Assembly: GCA_028284865.1 (NCBI GenBank)
Contig: JANQQV010000015.1
Coordinates: forward strand, 37,361-101,360
From: Rhodothermales bacterium
GTDB lineage: Bacteria; Bacteroidota; Rhodothermia; Rhodothermales; UBA10348
Reading direction: 5' to 3'
Length of the DNA stretch: 64,000 bases
The first letter of the stretch is position 1; the number at the start of each line of letters is the position of its first letter. Shown here one piece after another: positions 17,875 to 26,335 of the stretch. Under the pieces are notes generated by a model. The model was given only the letters and a program-made list of their open reading frames with translations, had not been told where the DNA came from and made no database searches. A program made the translations under genes and the position numbers.

Positions 17875-18048
17875 ATGAGCAGATTCGCCGACCTTAAAAG
17901 CTTTGTTGACGGTCTCGAAGATGACTTCACCAAGTTCTACGACAAAGGCAACAAGGCTGCAGGTACGCGTGTACGCAAAGCCATGCAGGAGCTGAAAGGA
18001 ATGGCTCAGGACATTCGTGTCGAAGTACAGAACAAGAAAAACGGCTGA
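17875..18048 (+). CDS. histone H1-like DNA-binding protein
   Basis: A 57-aa protein of the small H1/Hc1-like type found across Bacteroidota. It reads as an acidic N-terminal helix (ADLKSFVDGLEDDFTKFY) followed by basic segments (GTRVRKAMQELKGMAQDIRV) and a Lys-rich end (VQNKKNG). GGAGGAATACCA precedes the ATG, a good ribosome-binding site. It is a single-gene unit with its own candidate promoter and a strong terminator at 18071-18106, which suggests high independent expression, as expected for a nucleoid protein. DNA binding is inferred from family and charge. Confidence 0.8.
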   Translation: MSRFADLKSFVDGLEDDFTKFYDKGNKAAGTRVRKAMQELKGMAQDIRVEVQNKKNG

Positions 18049-18070
18049 TCTAGCTCGTTTTTGTTGAGGG

Positions 18071-18106
18071 AAAAGGCCGTGCTGCTTTAGCACGGCCTTT
18101 TTCTTT
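18071..18106 (+). terminator. strong Rho-independent terminator after the histone-like gene
   Basis: AAGGCCGTGCT and AGCACGGCCTT form an 11-bp perfect stem around a GCTTT loop, followed by TTTCTTT. It begins 22 bp after the stop codon, a textbook intrinsic terminator. Confidence 0.9.
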
Positions 18107-18249
18107 ATCCAAGCTTTTTGGCGCTCGCTTGGTCGGTACGGTAGCTTTCGTGCCTTATCCAGGCCACTTACGGGAATCTTTTTCGCCCCTGCCGGGTGCT
18201 TGCTCCATCCTTCCACACATCCCCATTCAGGGCATTCAAAGACTTCGTC

Positions 18250-19164
18250 ATGCGGTTGAAATTCGCTTCCACGTTCTGTTTTCGCTTCGCCTTTTTCCTT
18301 CTGGCCATCTCTCTGATGCTTGCAGGAGACGTAACGGCCCAGGAGGCTGAAGAGGCTGCCGAACCGGATCCTACGGCCTGGACCAAAAGCCTGGTTGGCA
18401 AACTGGCCGGTTCCCAAGCTGGATTCAGCAATTGGGCGGAAGGGGGGGTGAACTCCCTAGCTTTCTCTTCAGGCCTCGACGGTCGTGCCGAACAGAATGT
18501 TTTCGGCTGGAATCAGCGCTATGAGCTGCGGCTGGCATTCGGTCTGGTCAAGCAAGCAGAACAGGACTTCCGGAAGGCTGAGGACATCATGCGTCTCCAG
18601 GGTACCTACAAGCATGTAGGCGACGGAACCCTGAACTCATTCAGTCCAACGGTGGCCTGGTCCGCGCGAACACAGTTCGCCCCCGGTAGGAACTACACGA
18701 AGAACCAGTTCGCCGAAGAGCGCCCGCTACCCCAGAAAGTGTCGGACTTCCTGTCTCCGGGCGTGTTCTCCCAGTCATTGGGTATGACCTATCAGCATGC
18801 CCCTTGGCTTTCCCAACGATTCGGTGTTGCCGGAAAGCAGACGCTGGTATTGATCGAGCGCCTGCGAGAGCTCTACAGTCTCGATCCCGACCAGCAGTGG
18901 CGCGTCGAGGTTGGAGCGGAGGCGTTCACGGACTTCGAAAAGGAGCTCTTCGAAGGTGTCAACGTAAAGTCAACGCTGGGCCTGTTTGCCGCTTTCAATC
19001 GCCCTGAAAGCCCAGACCTGTACTGGGAAAACCTGGTTGCCATGAAGGTCAATTCGTGGTTGCAGGTCAATCTGGAATGGACGCTGCTTAAAGATGACGA
19101 CGTAAGCGACCGCCTGCAGTTGAAAGAGATCTTTTCAGTGGGCATCGCATACAGCTTCATCTAG
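18250..19164 (+). CDS. DUF3078 family outer-envelope protein
   Basis: A 304-aa exported protein. ATG 18250 is chosen because the signal peptide starts there (RFAFFLLAISLMLAGDVTAQ, cleaved near residue 33). The mature start carries the DUF3078 hallmark AGFSNWAEGGVNSLAFSSGLDG, and the rest alternates as an outer-membrane beta-barrel would (YELRLAFGLVKQ, LQVNLEWTLLKDD, ending in FSVGIAYSFI with a terminal aromatic-type strand). The family is restricted largely to Bacteroidota and relatives and has no known function. It precedes the T9SS plug-like gene by 71 bp on the same strand. Confidence 0.8.
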   Translation: MRLKFASTFCFRFAFFLLAISLMLAGDVTAQEAEEAAEPDPTAWTKSLVGKLAGSQAGFSNWAEGGVNSLAFSSGLDGRAEQNVFGWNQRYELRLAFGLVKQAEQDFRKAEDIMRLQGTYKHVGDGTLNSFSPTVAWSARTQFAPGRNYTKNQFAEERPLPQKVSDFLSPGVFSQSLGMTYQHAPWLSQRFGVAGKQTLVLIERLRELYSLDPDQQWRVEVGAEAFTDFEKELFEGVNVKSTLGLFAAFNRPESPDLYWENLVAMKVNSWLQVNLEWTLLKDDDVSDRLQLKEIFSVGIAYSFI

Positions 19165-19235
19165 CGGCTCCTTCTCGTCCGTCGGCTCCCGCCCCGGCGC
19201 TGGATGAGGTGATTCCCATCTGACTGATTGACATC

Positions 19236-20528
19236 ATGCGCGAAGCGAAAGGGTCTTCTTTGGCCGGGGTGCTGTTGGTTTTCCTGTTGCTGTCCGGATG
19301 TGCGGCTTCGGATGAAGCCAGAGAACGTGCGCCACGTCCCCCGGCAGTAACCGGCTTGCAGCTGGCTCCAGATGACTCGACCGTAACGTCGGTCCAACTG
19401 CACGCGGGTACCGGCGAAAACGCATTGCCCATCCTCCAGATGGGGAGGGGAGAACCACTGCGTCTGGCTTTTGACGTGCAATCAGCTAACGGTCGTCCGC
19501 TTTCGGTTTCGTTCTATCACGCCGACCGCGAATGGAATCGGGATCTCTTCCCGGCTGAGTACATGGCCCGCTTCCAGCGCGACGATATTCTGGACTATCG
19601 GCCGTCCCGCTCGACGTTCGTCGAGTACGTGCATTACGAGTACACCTTCCCGAATGCCACGATCGATTTCAGCATCAGTGGCAATTATATCATCCGCGTC
19701 CACGAACAGGGAAGGGAAGATGATGTCATCCTGGAACGGCCATTCTTTGTGAGCGAACAGTCCGTTCCCATGGACCTTCGACTCGACAACGTGTTGGTGG
19801 CGGGGCGTCAATACAGCTCATTGCAGCCGTTCGTGCGATTTCGGCCGAATGACCCGGCCACAAATGTCTTCGACTACACAGTCTGCTTTCTGAGGGATGC
19901 CCTCTACGAAGAGGTCCGTTGCGCCGAGCGACCATCACTCGAAATGAGCCCTGACTTGTTGTTTTACCTCGAGCCGAATGAGGCTTTCGCACCGATGCCG
20001 GTCCCGTTCTACCTGAACATCGCTGACATCCGTCCGGGAGGACGCATCGAGCGAACGGATCAGCAATCGATTCCCTGGCGAGTCACACTGGAGCCGGATC
20101 TGGCTGAATTGGGAGGATCCACCGTGTCTCCGTTCCTGAACGGACAGGCTCGCATCCGTACAGCGGTGGGTTCGCGTGGAGAGCCGGATTACAGCGCAGA
20201 ATACGTTTCCGTGCGACTGCGATTGGTCCCGCCGGGCAATCAACCCGTTCAGGGTCAGGTCGGCGTGGTCGGCACGTTCTCTGGCTGGCGACTGGATCGG
20301 GACAACCTGTTGTCCTGGAACGCGCAAGAGGGATGGTACGAGGGCGATGTGTTGATGAAGCAGGGGCAGCACGAGTATCGCTACGTTTCTTCCAATGCCG
20401 GCCTCCAACGCTCCCTTGAAACGGGCATGCCTCAGTTGGAGAATCTGTTCACGGCGATGGTCTACTACGCCGACATCTCCAGGCAAACAGACCGATTGGT
20501 CTCGGTACAGGGATTGATTTCGCGCTGA
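19236..20528 (+). CDS. type IX secretion system plug-like protein (DUF5103 family), lipoprotein
   Basis: A 430-aa lipoprotein (signal VLLVFLLLSGC, C23). The first ~140 residues after the signal match the T9SS plug first domain (DUF5103), with LPILQMGRGEPLRLAFDV, SVSFYHADREWNRDLFPAEYM, YVHYEYTFPNATIDFSISGNY and VRVHEQG-like strands. The C-terminal ~95 residues resemble a CBM48/AMPK glycogen-binding-like beta domain (QVGVVGTFSGWRLDRDNLLSWN, GQHEYRYV), as is found in this family. Plug proteins close the SprA translocon from the periplasmic side. The neighbours are exported proteins but no other T9SS gene is in the window. Confidence 0.8.
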   Translation: MREAKGSSLAGVLLVFLLLSGCAASDEARERAPRPPAVTGLQLAPDDSTVTSVQLHAGTGENALPILQMGRGEPLRLAFDVQSANGRPLSVSFYHADREWNRDLFPAEYMARFQRDDILDYRPSRSTFVEYVHYEYTFPNATIDFSISGNYIIRVHEQGREDDVILERPFFVSEQSVPMDLRLDNVLVAGRQYSSLQPFVRFRPNDPATNVFDYTVCFLRDALYEEVRCAERPSLEMSPDLLFYLEPNEAFAPMPVPFYLNIADIRPGGRIERTDQQSIPWRVTLEPDLAELGGSTVSPFLNGQARIRTAVGSRGEPDYSAEYVSVRLRLVPPGNQPVQGQVGVVGTFSGWRLDRDNLLSWNAQEGWYEGDVLMKQGQHEYRYVSSNAGLQRSLETGMPQLENLFTAMVYYADISRQTDRLVSVQGLISR

Positions 20529-20703
20529 TGGGCGTTGCTCATGTGAATACGCCCTAAAAGGCGGGATTCGGCGGATATTCGTGCGGTTTCGCATTGATGG
20601 CGCATCGACTGGCGGTTACATTCCTTGAATGTGCGGAATCGCCTCCCACGGAGGCTGCATACCCCGTTTCTCCCGTTTTGCCACACGAATCGACTTCATC
20701 TCC

Positions 20704-23172
20704 ATGATGCGATCCCTACCCATTCTGGCTCTGCTCGTTTTCGGGCTGTTCGTCAGCGGCTGCGCCTCCAGCAGCGCGACCACTTCACCTGCCACACAGA
20801 CCACACCTTCCAGCCGGACCTCTTCAGACGACGATGGTCCAAAGGCATTCTCGGAAGTCATCAAAGACGACTTTGAAAAGGACGAAGGTGTATTCAACGT
20901 CTACCGTGACGACAACACCTATTACTACGAGATTCCGGATGACATGCTCGGCATGGAATTCCTGCTCGTAACCCGAATCGCCAAGACGGCTGACAACATC
21001 GGTTACGGTGGTCAGAAGGCCAATACGCAGGTCGTCCGCTGGGAACGCAACGGCGACAAGGTTTTCCTGCGTGTCGTAGGATATCAGAACCGCGGTGACG
21101 AAGACGATCCGATCTACGAGTCGGTTCGCAACTCCAACCTCGAGCCGATCATGAAGGCGTTCGACGTTGAAGCACTCAATGCTGACACCACGGGTATCGT
21201 GATCGACGCCACGGATCTGTACACGAGTGACGTTCCTGCTCTCGGCCTTCAGTCCTTCCGTCGTTCGTCCTACTCCGTTCGCCGATTGGACGGCAGCCGC
21301 AGCTACATCAGCTCGGTCAAGTCCTTCCCGGAAAACGTCGAAGTTCGTCACGTATTGACCTACGAAGCCACGTCAGCTCCGTCTAATGCCTCTACCAACT
21401 CGATCACCATCGAGATGGCCCAGTCAATGGTCTTGCTGCCTGCCAACCCGATGAAGCCTCGCCTGTGTGATGAGCGCGTTGGGATGTTCTCCGTGCGTTT
21501 CACGGAGTACGATGGTGAACAGCATCGTGCTGAGGAGACCTGCTATGTGACGCGCTGGCGTCTGGAGCCTTCCGATCCGGAAGCCTACGCTCGCGGCGAA
21601 CTCGTCGAGCCGGTCGAGCAAATCGTGTACTACATCGACCAGAACACCCCTGAGAAATGGCGCGAGCCGCTGATCCAGGGCGTGAATGACTGGCAGAAAG
21701 CATTCGAAGCCGCAGGTTTCAAGAATGCGATCATCGGTAAGATGGCCCCGACAGCCGAAGAGGATCCGGACTTCAGTCCAGAAGATGCCCGCTACTCGGT
21801 CATCCGCTATTTCGCCTCCGACATCCAAAATGCATCCGGTCCCCACGTCCATGATCCGCGAACCGGCGAGATCCTGGAGAGCGACATCAACTGGTATCAC
21901 AACGTGATGCGTCTGCTGCGCAACTGGTACCTGATCCAAACGGCTGCCGTCAACCCGGCTGCACAGGACAAGGATTTCGAGGATGATGTGATGGGCGAAC
22001 TGGTCCGGTTCGTTTCCGCCCACGAGGTTGGACACACGTTGGGCTTCCCGCACAACATGGGTTCTTCCTACGCCTACACCGTCGATCAGCTTCGTGACCC
22101 CGAGTTCACCTCGAATCACGGAACGGCACCATCCATCATGGACTACGCCCGATTCAACTACGTTGCACAGCCGGAAGATGGCGTGACGCAGTTCGGTCCA
22201 ATGGTCGGTGAATACGACGATTGGAACACGAAGTGGGCCTACTCCTGGATTGCAGGGGATCGCACACCAGACGAAGAGCACCTGGTCCTTAACGAGTGGG
22301 TCAAGGAGCGCGCTGATGATCCGGCGATGTGGTTCCTTTCTGGTTTTGGCGATCCGCGTCAGCAGACCGAGAACATCTCCAATGACGAGATGGAAGCCTC
22401 CCGCCTCGGAATCCTGAACTTGGAGCGCATCCTCGATCGCCTGGTCGAGTGGAGCGAGGAAGAAGGCCAGGATTGGGCGCACCTCGAGGAGCTCTACCAG
22501 AATGTTGGTGGTCAGTACAACCGCTACATCGGTCACGTCTCTTCCAACGTGGGTGGCGTCTACGAGCAGCCCAAGACGGCGGACCAGGAAGGTGTGATCT
22601 ACTCTCCGGTACCGGAAGAGCGCCAGCGACGGGCCGTTCAGTGGATGGCCGACCACGTCTTCACGACGCCGACCTGGATGGTGCGCGATGACATCCTGGA
22701 TCGCATCGAGAGTGGCGGCATCACGGGTCGCATCCGGGGCTACCAGGTTGGTGGTATCGCACGCCTGCTTGATCCCCAGAAGCTGGCCCGCCTGCTTGAC
22801 GGCGAAACGCGTTGGGATGGCGATCAGTACACGGTCAGCGAACTGATGACCGACATGCGTGGTGCCATCTTCAGCGAACTGTCCTCGGGCGCTTCGGTCG
22901 ACAGCTATCGCCGCAACCTGCAGCGTGGCTATGTCGATCAGCTCGAGTCCCTGATGACCCTCGACTTCAACGCCAGTGGCGCGTTGGCCAGCTTCGGTTT
23001 CCAGAGCATTGATGCTGATGAGTCGGACCTGCGCATGCTCGTCCGTGGCGAACTGGAAACGCTGCAGAGCATGGTTGATCGCGGCGCCGATCGCACGCGC
23101 GACGCCACGACGCGTCTGCACCTTCGCGACCTGTCGGCCAAGATTAGCGACGTCATGGATACGGACGACTAG
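20704..23172 (+). CDS. zinc metalloprotease lipoprotein (DUF5117/DUF4953 type)
   Basis: An 822-aa exported protease. ATG 20704 gives a lipoprotein signal (ILALLVFGLFVSGC); the frame upstream to 20629 is not signal-like. The N-terminal part (residues ~60-260) fits DUF5117, with DDMLGMEFLLVTRIAKTAD. The catalytic site is HEVGHTLGFPHN with zinc ligands H440, H444 and H450 and base E441, a metzincin-type HEXXHxxGxxH, followed by the met-turn SIMDYARFNYVAQPED. The C-terminal third is helical and ends at a short acidic tail. The family is common in Bacteroidota; substrates are unknown. A perfect hairpin terminator follows. Confidence 0.9.
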   Translation: MMRSLPILALLVFGLFVSGCASSSATTSPATQTTPSSRTSSDDDGPKAFSEVIKDDFEKDEGVFNVYRDDNTYYYEIPDDMLGMEFLLVTRIAKTADNIGYGGQKANTQVVRWERNGDKVFLRVVGYQNRGDEDDPIYESVRNSNLEPIMKAFDVEALNADTTGIVIDATDLYTSDVPALGLQSFRRSSYSVRRLDGSRSYISSVKSFPENVEVRHVLTYEATSAPSNASTNSITIEMAQSMVLLPANPMKPRLCDERVGMFSVRFTEYDGEQHRAEETCYVTRWRLEPSDPEAYARGELVEPVEQIVYYIDQNTPEKWREPLIQGVNDWQKAFEAAGFKNAIIGKMAPTAEEDPDFSPEDARYSVIRYFASDIQNASGPHVHDPRTGEILESDINWYHNVMRLLRNWYLIQTAAVNPAAQDKDFEDDVMGELVRFVSAHEVGHTLGFPHNMGSSYAYTVDQLRDPEFTSNHGTAPSIMDYARFNYVAQPEDGVTQFGPMVGEYDDWNTKWAYSWIAGDRTPDEEHLVLNEWVKERADDPAMWFLSGFGDPRQQTENISNDEMEASRLGILNLERILDRLVEWSEEEGQDWAHLEELYQNVGGQYNRYIGHVSSNVGGVYEQPKTADQEGVIYSPVPEERQRRAVQWMADHVFTTPTWMVRDDILDRIESGGITGRIRGYQVGGIARLLDPQKLARLLDGETRWDGDQYTVSELMTDMRGAIFSELSSGASVDSYRRNLQRGYVDQLESLMTLDFNASGALASFGFQSIDADESDLRMLVRGELETLQSMVDRGADRTRDATTRLHLRDLSAKISDVMDTDD

Positions 23173-23213
23173 TCGACTGGGTCTTTAGCCGATCCACATT
23201 GCGGATTGGAACG

Positions 23214-23244
23214 GAAGGGGGCGCCGCGCAGCGGCGCCCCCTTC
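23214..23244 (+). terminator. perfect GC-rich hairpin after the metalloprotease gene
   Basis: GAAGGGGGCGCCGC pairs perfectly with GCGGCGCCCCCTTC around a three-base loop (14 bp stem). The following sequence has only a mixed pyrimidine run, so it is an intrinsic-like terminator or mRNA 3' protector. Confidence 0.75.
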
Positions 23245-23403
23245 GTCTATTTGGGTCAGCACCACAGAACGAGATTGACTTCGGTCTCGTCCGTCGAACT
23301 TGAGGGGATGCCCTTACACGGCGGCTCTGTCCGCTGTCGTAGTCTTCGATCGGCCTCTTCAAGTGCCTCCTTCGCCCATTTCCCATCCCTGACCATCCAA
23401 TCC

Positions 23404-23868
23404 ATGTCGGAAGCCGGACACACGCCTTACGATGCCCACACGAAGCTGAAAGAGCATCGGTACAAGACAGAAATGAAGATTGATCATTTCGACCTGATTG
23501 CTGACGAGCCCGAAGACTTGGGCGGAACGGACGAGGGACCAAGACCAGTCAGCCTGTTGTTGGGGGCGCTCGGAGCATGCACAGGAATCACGCTCCGCAT
23601 GTACACGGAGCGGAAAGAGTGGCCTCTCGAAGGGGTGGAAGTTGAATTGCACCACGAGCGGATGCGTGTCGACGAATACGAAGGCGATGATTTGCCTGGA
23701 GACGCAAAGGGCATGTTCGACTACATCCGGATGAAGATCACGATCGATGGAGAAGAGCTCGACGAAGCACAGCTCAAGCGCATCGGTGTGATCGCAGGCA
23801 AATGCCCGGTCCATCGAATCCTGTCCGGGCCTCTGGTCATCGATACGAGTATCGAAAAGCGTGACTGA
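23404..23868 (+). CDS. OsmC family peroxiredoxin-like protein
   Basis: A 154-aa OsmC/Ohr superfamily protein, likely reducing organic hydroperoxides. Both active-site cysteines are present: C59 in LLLGALGACTGITL and C134 in AGKCPVHRIL. ATG 23404 is chosen because the family N-terminus starts shortly after; the upstream open frame runs through the terminator hairpin. The size and the LGGTDEGPRPVSLLLGAL segment fit the YhfA-like OsmC branch more than Ohr. It is followed 43 bp later by an MFS transporter on the same strand, possibly cotranscribed. Confidence 0.9.
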   Translation: MSEAGHTPYDAHTKLKEHRYKTEMKIDHFDLIADEPEDLGGTDEGPRPVSLLLGALGACTGITLRMYTERKEWPLEGVEVELHHERMRVDEYEGDDLPGDAKGMFDYIRMKITIDGEELDEAQLKRIGVIAGKCPVHRILSGPLVIDTSIEKRD

Positions 23869-23911
23869 CAGCGACGGCGTACTTTCCGGGCATCTCTGAC
23901 AACGCCGAACT

Positions 23912-25123
23912 GTGCGCGCAAAATCCGCCAACATCTTTTTCGTCTCCGTCGCAACGCTACTGGCGCTGTCGCTCTGGTTCTCCGCCTCGGCCGTCATTCC
24001 CCAGTTATCTACCGAGTGGGGTCTGAACGGAACGATGCAGGCGTGGATGACCATGTCTGTGCAGATCGGATTCGTCGTTGGAGCGCTGGGAAGCGCCATC
24101 CTGAACATCGCCGACAAGGTTGAAGCCCCCAGGCTGATGGCCGTCAGCGCCGTCTTCGGAGCCATCGTGAATGCATGTATTCCGTGGTTGGCTTCAGGGC
24201 CTGAAGCCGCGCTCGTTTTCCGCTTCCTGACTGGGATCGCCATGGCCGGTGTTTATCCACCCGCCATGAAAGTCATCGCTTCCTGGACGCTCGAAGACCG
24301 CGGCACGTTTATCGGCATTGTGGTTGGTGCGCTGACCATCGGCTCGGGCATGCCGCATTTGTTGAATGCTCTGGCGGGCGATGCATCGGGGATCCCGGAT
24401 TGGCGCGTGGTGCTCTACGGTACCTCGATTCAGGCGGCTATTGGGGGAATGATCTGCCTGCTCTTCATTCGTTCCGGTCCGCACCTAGGCAAGGCGGCGG
24501 GGTTCTCCTGGAAGCATGCGGCTGCCGGACTGAGCAATCGAGCCACACGGCTGGCCAACTTTGGCTATTTCGGCCACATGTGGGAGCTCTACGCTATGTG
24601 GGCGTGGGCGCCGATTGCGTTGCTGGTCAGCTTTGAAGCAGCGGGCCTCCCTGTTCGGTCGGCCCGCCTGGCCGCTTTTGGCATCTTCGTTGCTGGCGGA
24701 CTGGGCTCCTGGTTGGCGGGCGTGTATGCGGATCGCTTCGGGCGAACGCGAGTCACGTCGATCGCTCTGGCCATCTCTGGGCTGTGTTGTGTCCTCGTGG
24801 GCTTCGTCTTCCATCAGCCCTGGCTACTGGTTGCCGTCTGTCTGCTTTGGGGCTTTGCCGTCGTAGCCGACTCCGCGCAGTTTTCAGCCGCCGTGTCGGA
24901 ACTGGCCGACTCGCACTATGTGGGGACGGCGCTGCAAGTCCAGACGAGCCTCGGCTTCCTGTTGACGCTCGTCACGTTGCAGCTCACACCCATGTTGATC
25001 GAGCGCGTGGGCCACGAATGGGCCTACCTGTTGCTCGTCCCAGGCCCCATCTTCGGGATCATCAGTATGCTCCGACTGAAAGGGCTGCCGGATGCTGAAC
25101 AGATGGCTGGTGGTAATCGCTAA
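23912..25123 (+). CDS. major facilitator superfamily transporter
   Basis: A 403-aa membrane protein with about 12 predicted helices, starting at GTG 23912 (VRAKSANIFFVSVATLLALSL). MFS loop motif A is seen between helices 2 and 3 region and again in LAGVYADRFGRTRVTSIALAI. FRFLTGIAMAGVYPPAMKVIASW is the conserved helix 4-5 region found in nitrate/cyanate-type and related MFS members. The substrate cannot be told from sequence. It lies downstream of the OsmC gene and converges with the GDPD gene; a small hairpin sits at the shared end. Confidence 0.88.
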   Translation: MRAKSANIFFVSVATLLALSLWFSASAVIPQLSTEWGLNGTMQAWMTMSVQIGFVVGALGSAILNIADKVEAPRLMAVSAVFGAIVNACIPWLASGPEAALVFRFLTGIAMAGVYPPAMKVIASWTLEDRGTFIGIVVGALTIGSGMPHLLNALAGDASGIPDWRVVLYGTSIQAAIGGMICLLFIRSGPHLGKAAGFSWKHAAAGLSNRATRLANFGYFGHMWELYAMWAWAPIALLVSFEAAGLPVRSARLAAFGIFVAGGLGSWLAGVYADRFGRTRVTSIALAISGLCCVLVGFVFHQPWLLVAVCLLWGFAVVADSAQFSAAVSELADSHYVGTALQVQTSLGFLLTLVTLQLTPMLIERVGHEWAYLLLVPGPIFGIISMLRLKGLPDAEQMAGGNR

Positions 25124-25154
25124 GGTCGGTCCTTCGCTTCGCTCAAGGTCCACT

Positions 25155-25175
25155 TAGCCTGTCTTTACCAGGCTA
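25155..25175. terminator. possible bidirectional terminator between MFS and GDPD genes
   Basis: TAGCCTG and CAGGCTA form a seven-bp stem with a seven-base loop; the right arm includes the GDPD stop codon. ATTTCC follows on the plus strand. Weak but well placed between convergent genes. Confidence 0.4.
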
Positions 25176-26126
25176 TTTCCCCGCGCAGGCGGCCAGTGCG
25201 GCGTCCAAATCTTGAGTAGGCGTTAGCGTGTCGAATGCCAGCCGATACTTGCCAGCTGCGATGACATCGACGCCCGACTGCGCAACGGCCACATAGGCCT
25301 GCGTATCGCCCTTATCGCCTATCTGACGTTCCAGGGCTCCCTGAGCGCCGGCGGAGCTAGCAATCCCGAACTCTTCCAACGTGGCCCAGAACGCCATCTC
25401 AGGTGTGTCGAGTACGCCGGTCCAGGCTACGATCTGATCGCGCGGCACACCGGCCGCGTCCAGCTCCGTCAGTTCTTCTTCGCTCGTGATCTGGATGGAG
25501 AAACTCAGACCGGGCTCAACCCCCAACGCTGTGACAGCATCCTCAATCTGGTAGGCGATGATCAGCGCCGAATCAACCGCATCGGCGTCGACGACCGCCT
25601 GAGCGACTTTCGCGTAATCGACCCCACGCTTAATGTCCAACTGGACGATGGCGCGATCCTTCGACCAGAGCAGCACCTCTTCCAGCGTCGGAATAGAGAA
25701 CGATGTCACTGCCCCACCTTCGTCTTTCAATCGCACGTCTGCCAACTCGGCCAGCGAGAAGTCAGCCAGATTGCCCTCACCGGTCGTGGTGCGCTCGAGG
25801 GTGTCGTCGTGCAACAGGATCAGGTGACCATCTGCCGTCTCGCGAACATCCATTTCGAGGAGCATCGGGCCGTATGCCACGGCCTCCTGCATCGATTCGA
25901 GGGCGTTCTCGGGGAATCCGGTGTGTTTACCTCCACGATGCGCACTGATCAACGTTGCGCCCTCATCAGCCAGACATGCGATGTACTCAGCTGGAGAATT
26001 TGCCGGGTCCAACGGCGGCGTGACAGCAGCTTCTTCCGCCGGCGAACAGCCCGCGGCGAAGATGAGTGCGAAGAAAACAGTGCTGGCCGCTGAAGCGACC
26101 GACCTGGAAAACCGGAAAGTAGACAT
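25173..26126 (-). CDS. glycerophosphodiester phosphodiesterase lipoprotein
   Basis: A 317-aa exported enzyme hydrolysing glycerophosphodiesters to glycerol-3-phosphate and an alcohol. ATG 26126 is chosen because it yields a lipoprotein signal (STVFFALIFAAGC, C27); the frame runs 40 codons further without a signal. The GDPD active site is present: H63-R64 in ISAHRGGKHTGFPEN, E91 and D93 in LLEMDVRE, and H106 in LILLHDDTLERTT. The TIM-barrel continues with IPTLEEVL and VQLDIKRG. It is alone on the minus strand between convergent MFS and the CHAT gene. Confidence 0.9.
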   Translation of the reverse strand: MSTFRFSRSVASAASTVFFALIFAAGCSPAEEAAVTPPLDPANSPAEYIACLADEGATLISAHRGGKHTGFPENALESMQEAVAYGPMLLEMDVRETADGHLILLHDDTLERTTTGEGNLADFSLAELADVRLKDEGGAVTSFSIPTLEEVLLWSKDRAIVQLDIKRGVDYAKVAQAVVDADAVDSALIIAYQIEDAVTALGVEPGLSFSIQITSEEELTELDAAGVPRDQIVAWTGVLDTPEMAFWATLEEFGIASSAGAQGALERQIGDKGDTQAYVAVAQSGVDVIAAGKYRLAFDTLTPTQDLDAALAACAGK

Positions 26127-26335
26127 GGAATAGAGGTGCTGACTTCGGGAGGGAAAGCACCTACTCAATTCGCATCGTGATGGTTCGCGTTGTCCATCAT
26201 GGATCGGGAGCAGGAATGTGACAATCACGATCTGTAGCGGGCCCATTCCTACTGGTAATACTGTTTTCCAAAAGTGAGCGTAGGGAAAGGCCTACAGACT
26301 GCAGAATCAACCAGATCCAACAACGAATGGCAATT

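Noticed and set aside
21424..23121. 565-codon minus-strand frame inside the metalloprotease gene
   Set aside because: It is the shadow of a gene with a complete HEXXHxxGxxH site; the antisense protein has no family, no start signal and shadow-type composition.
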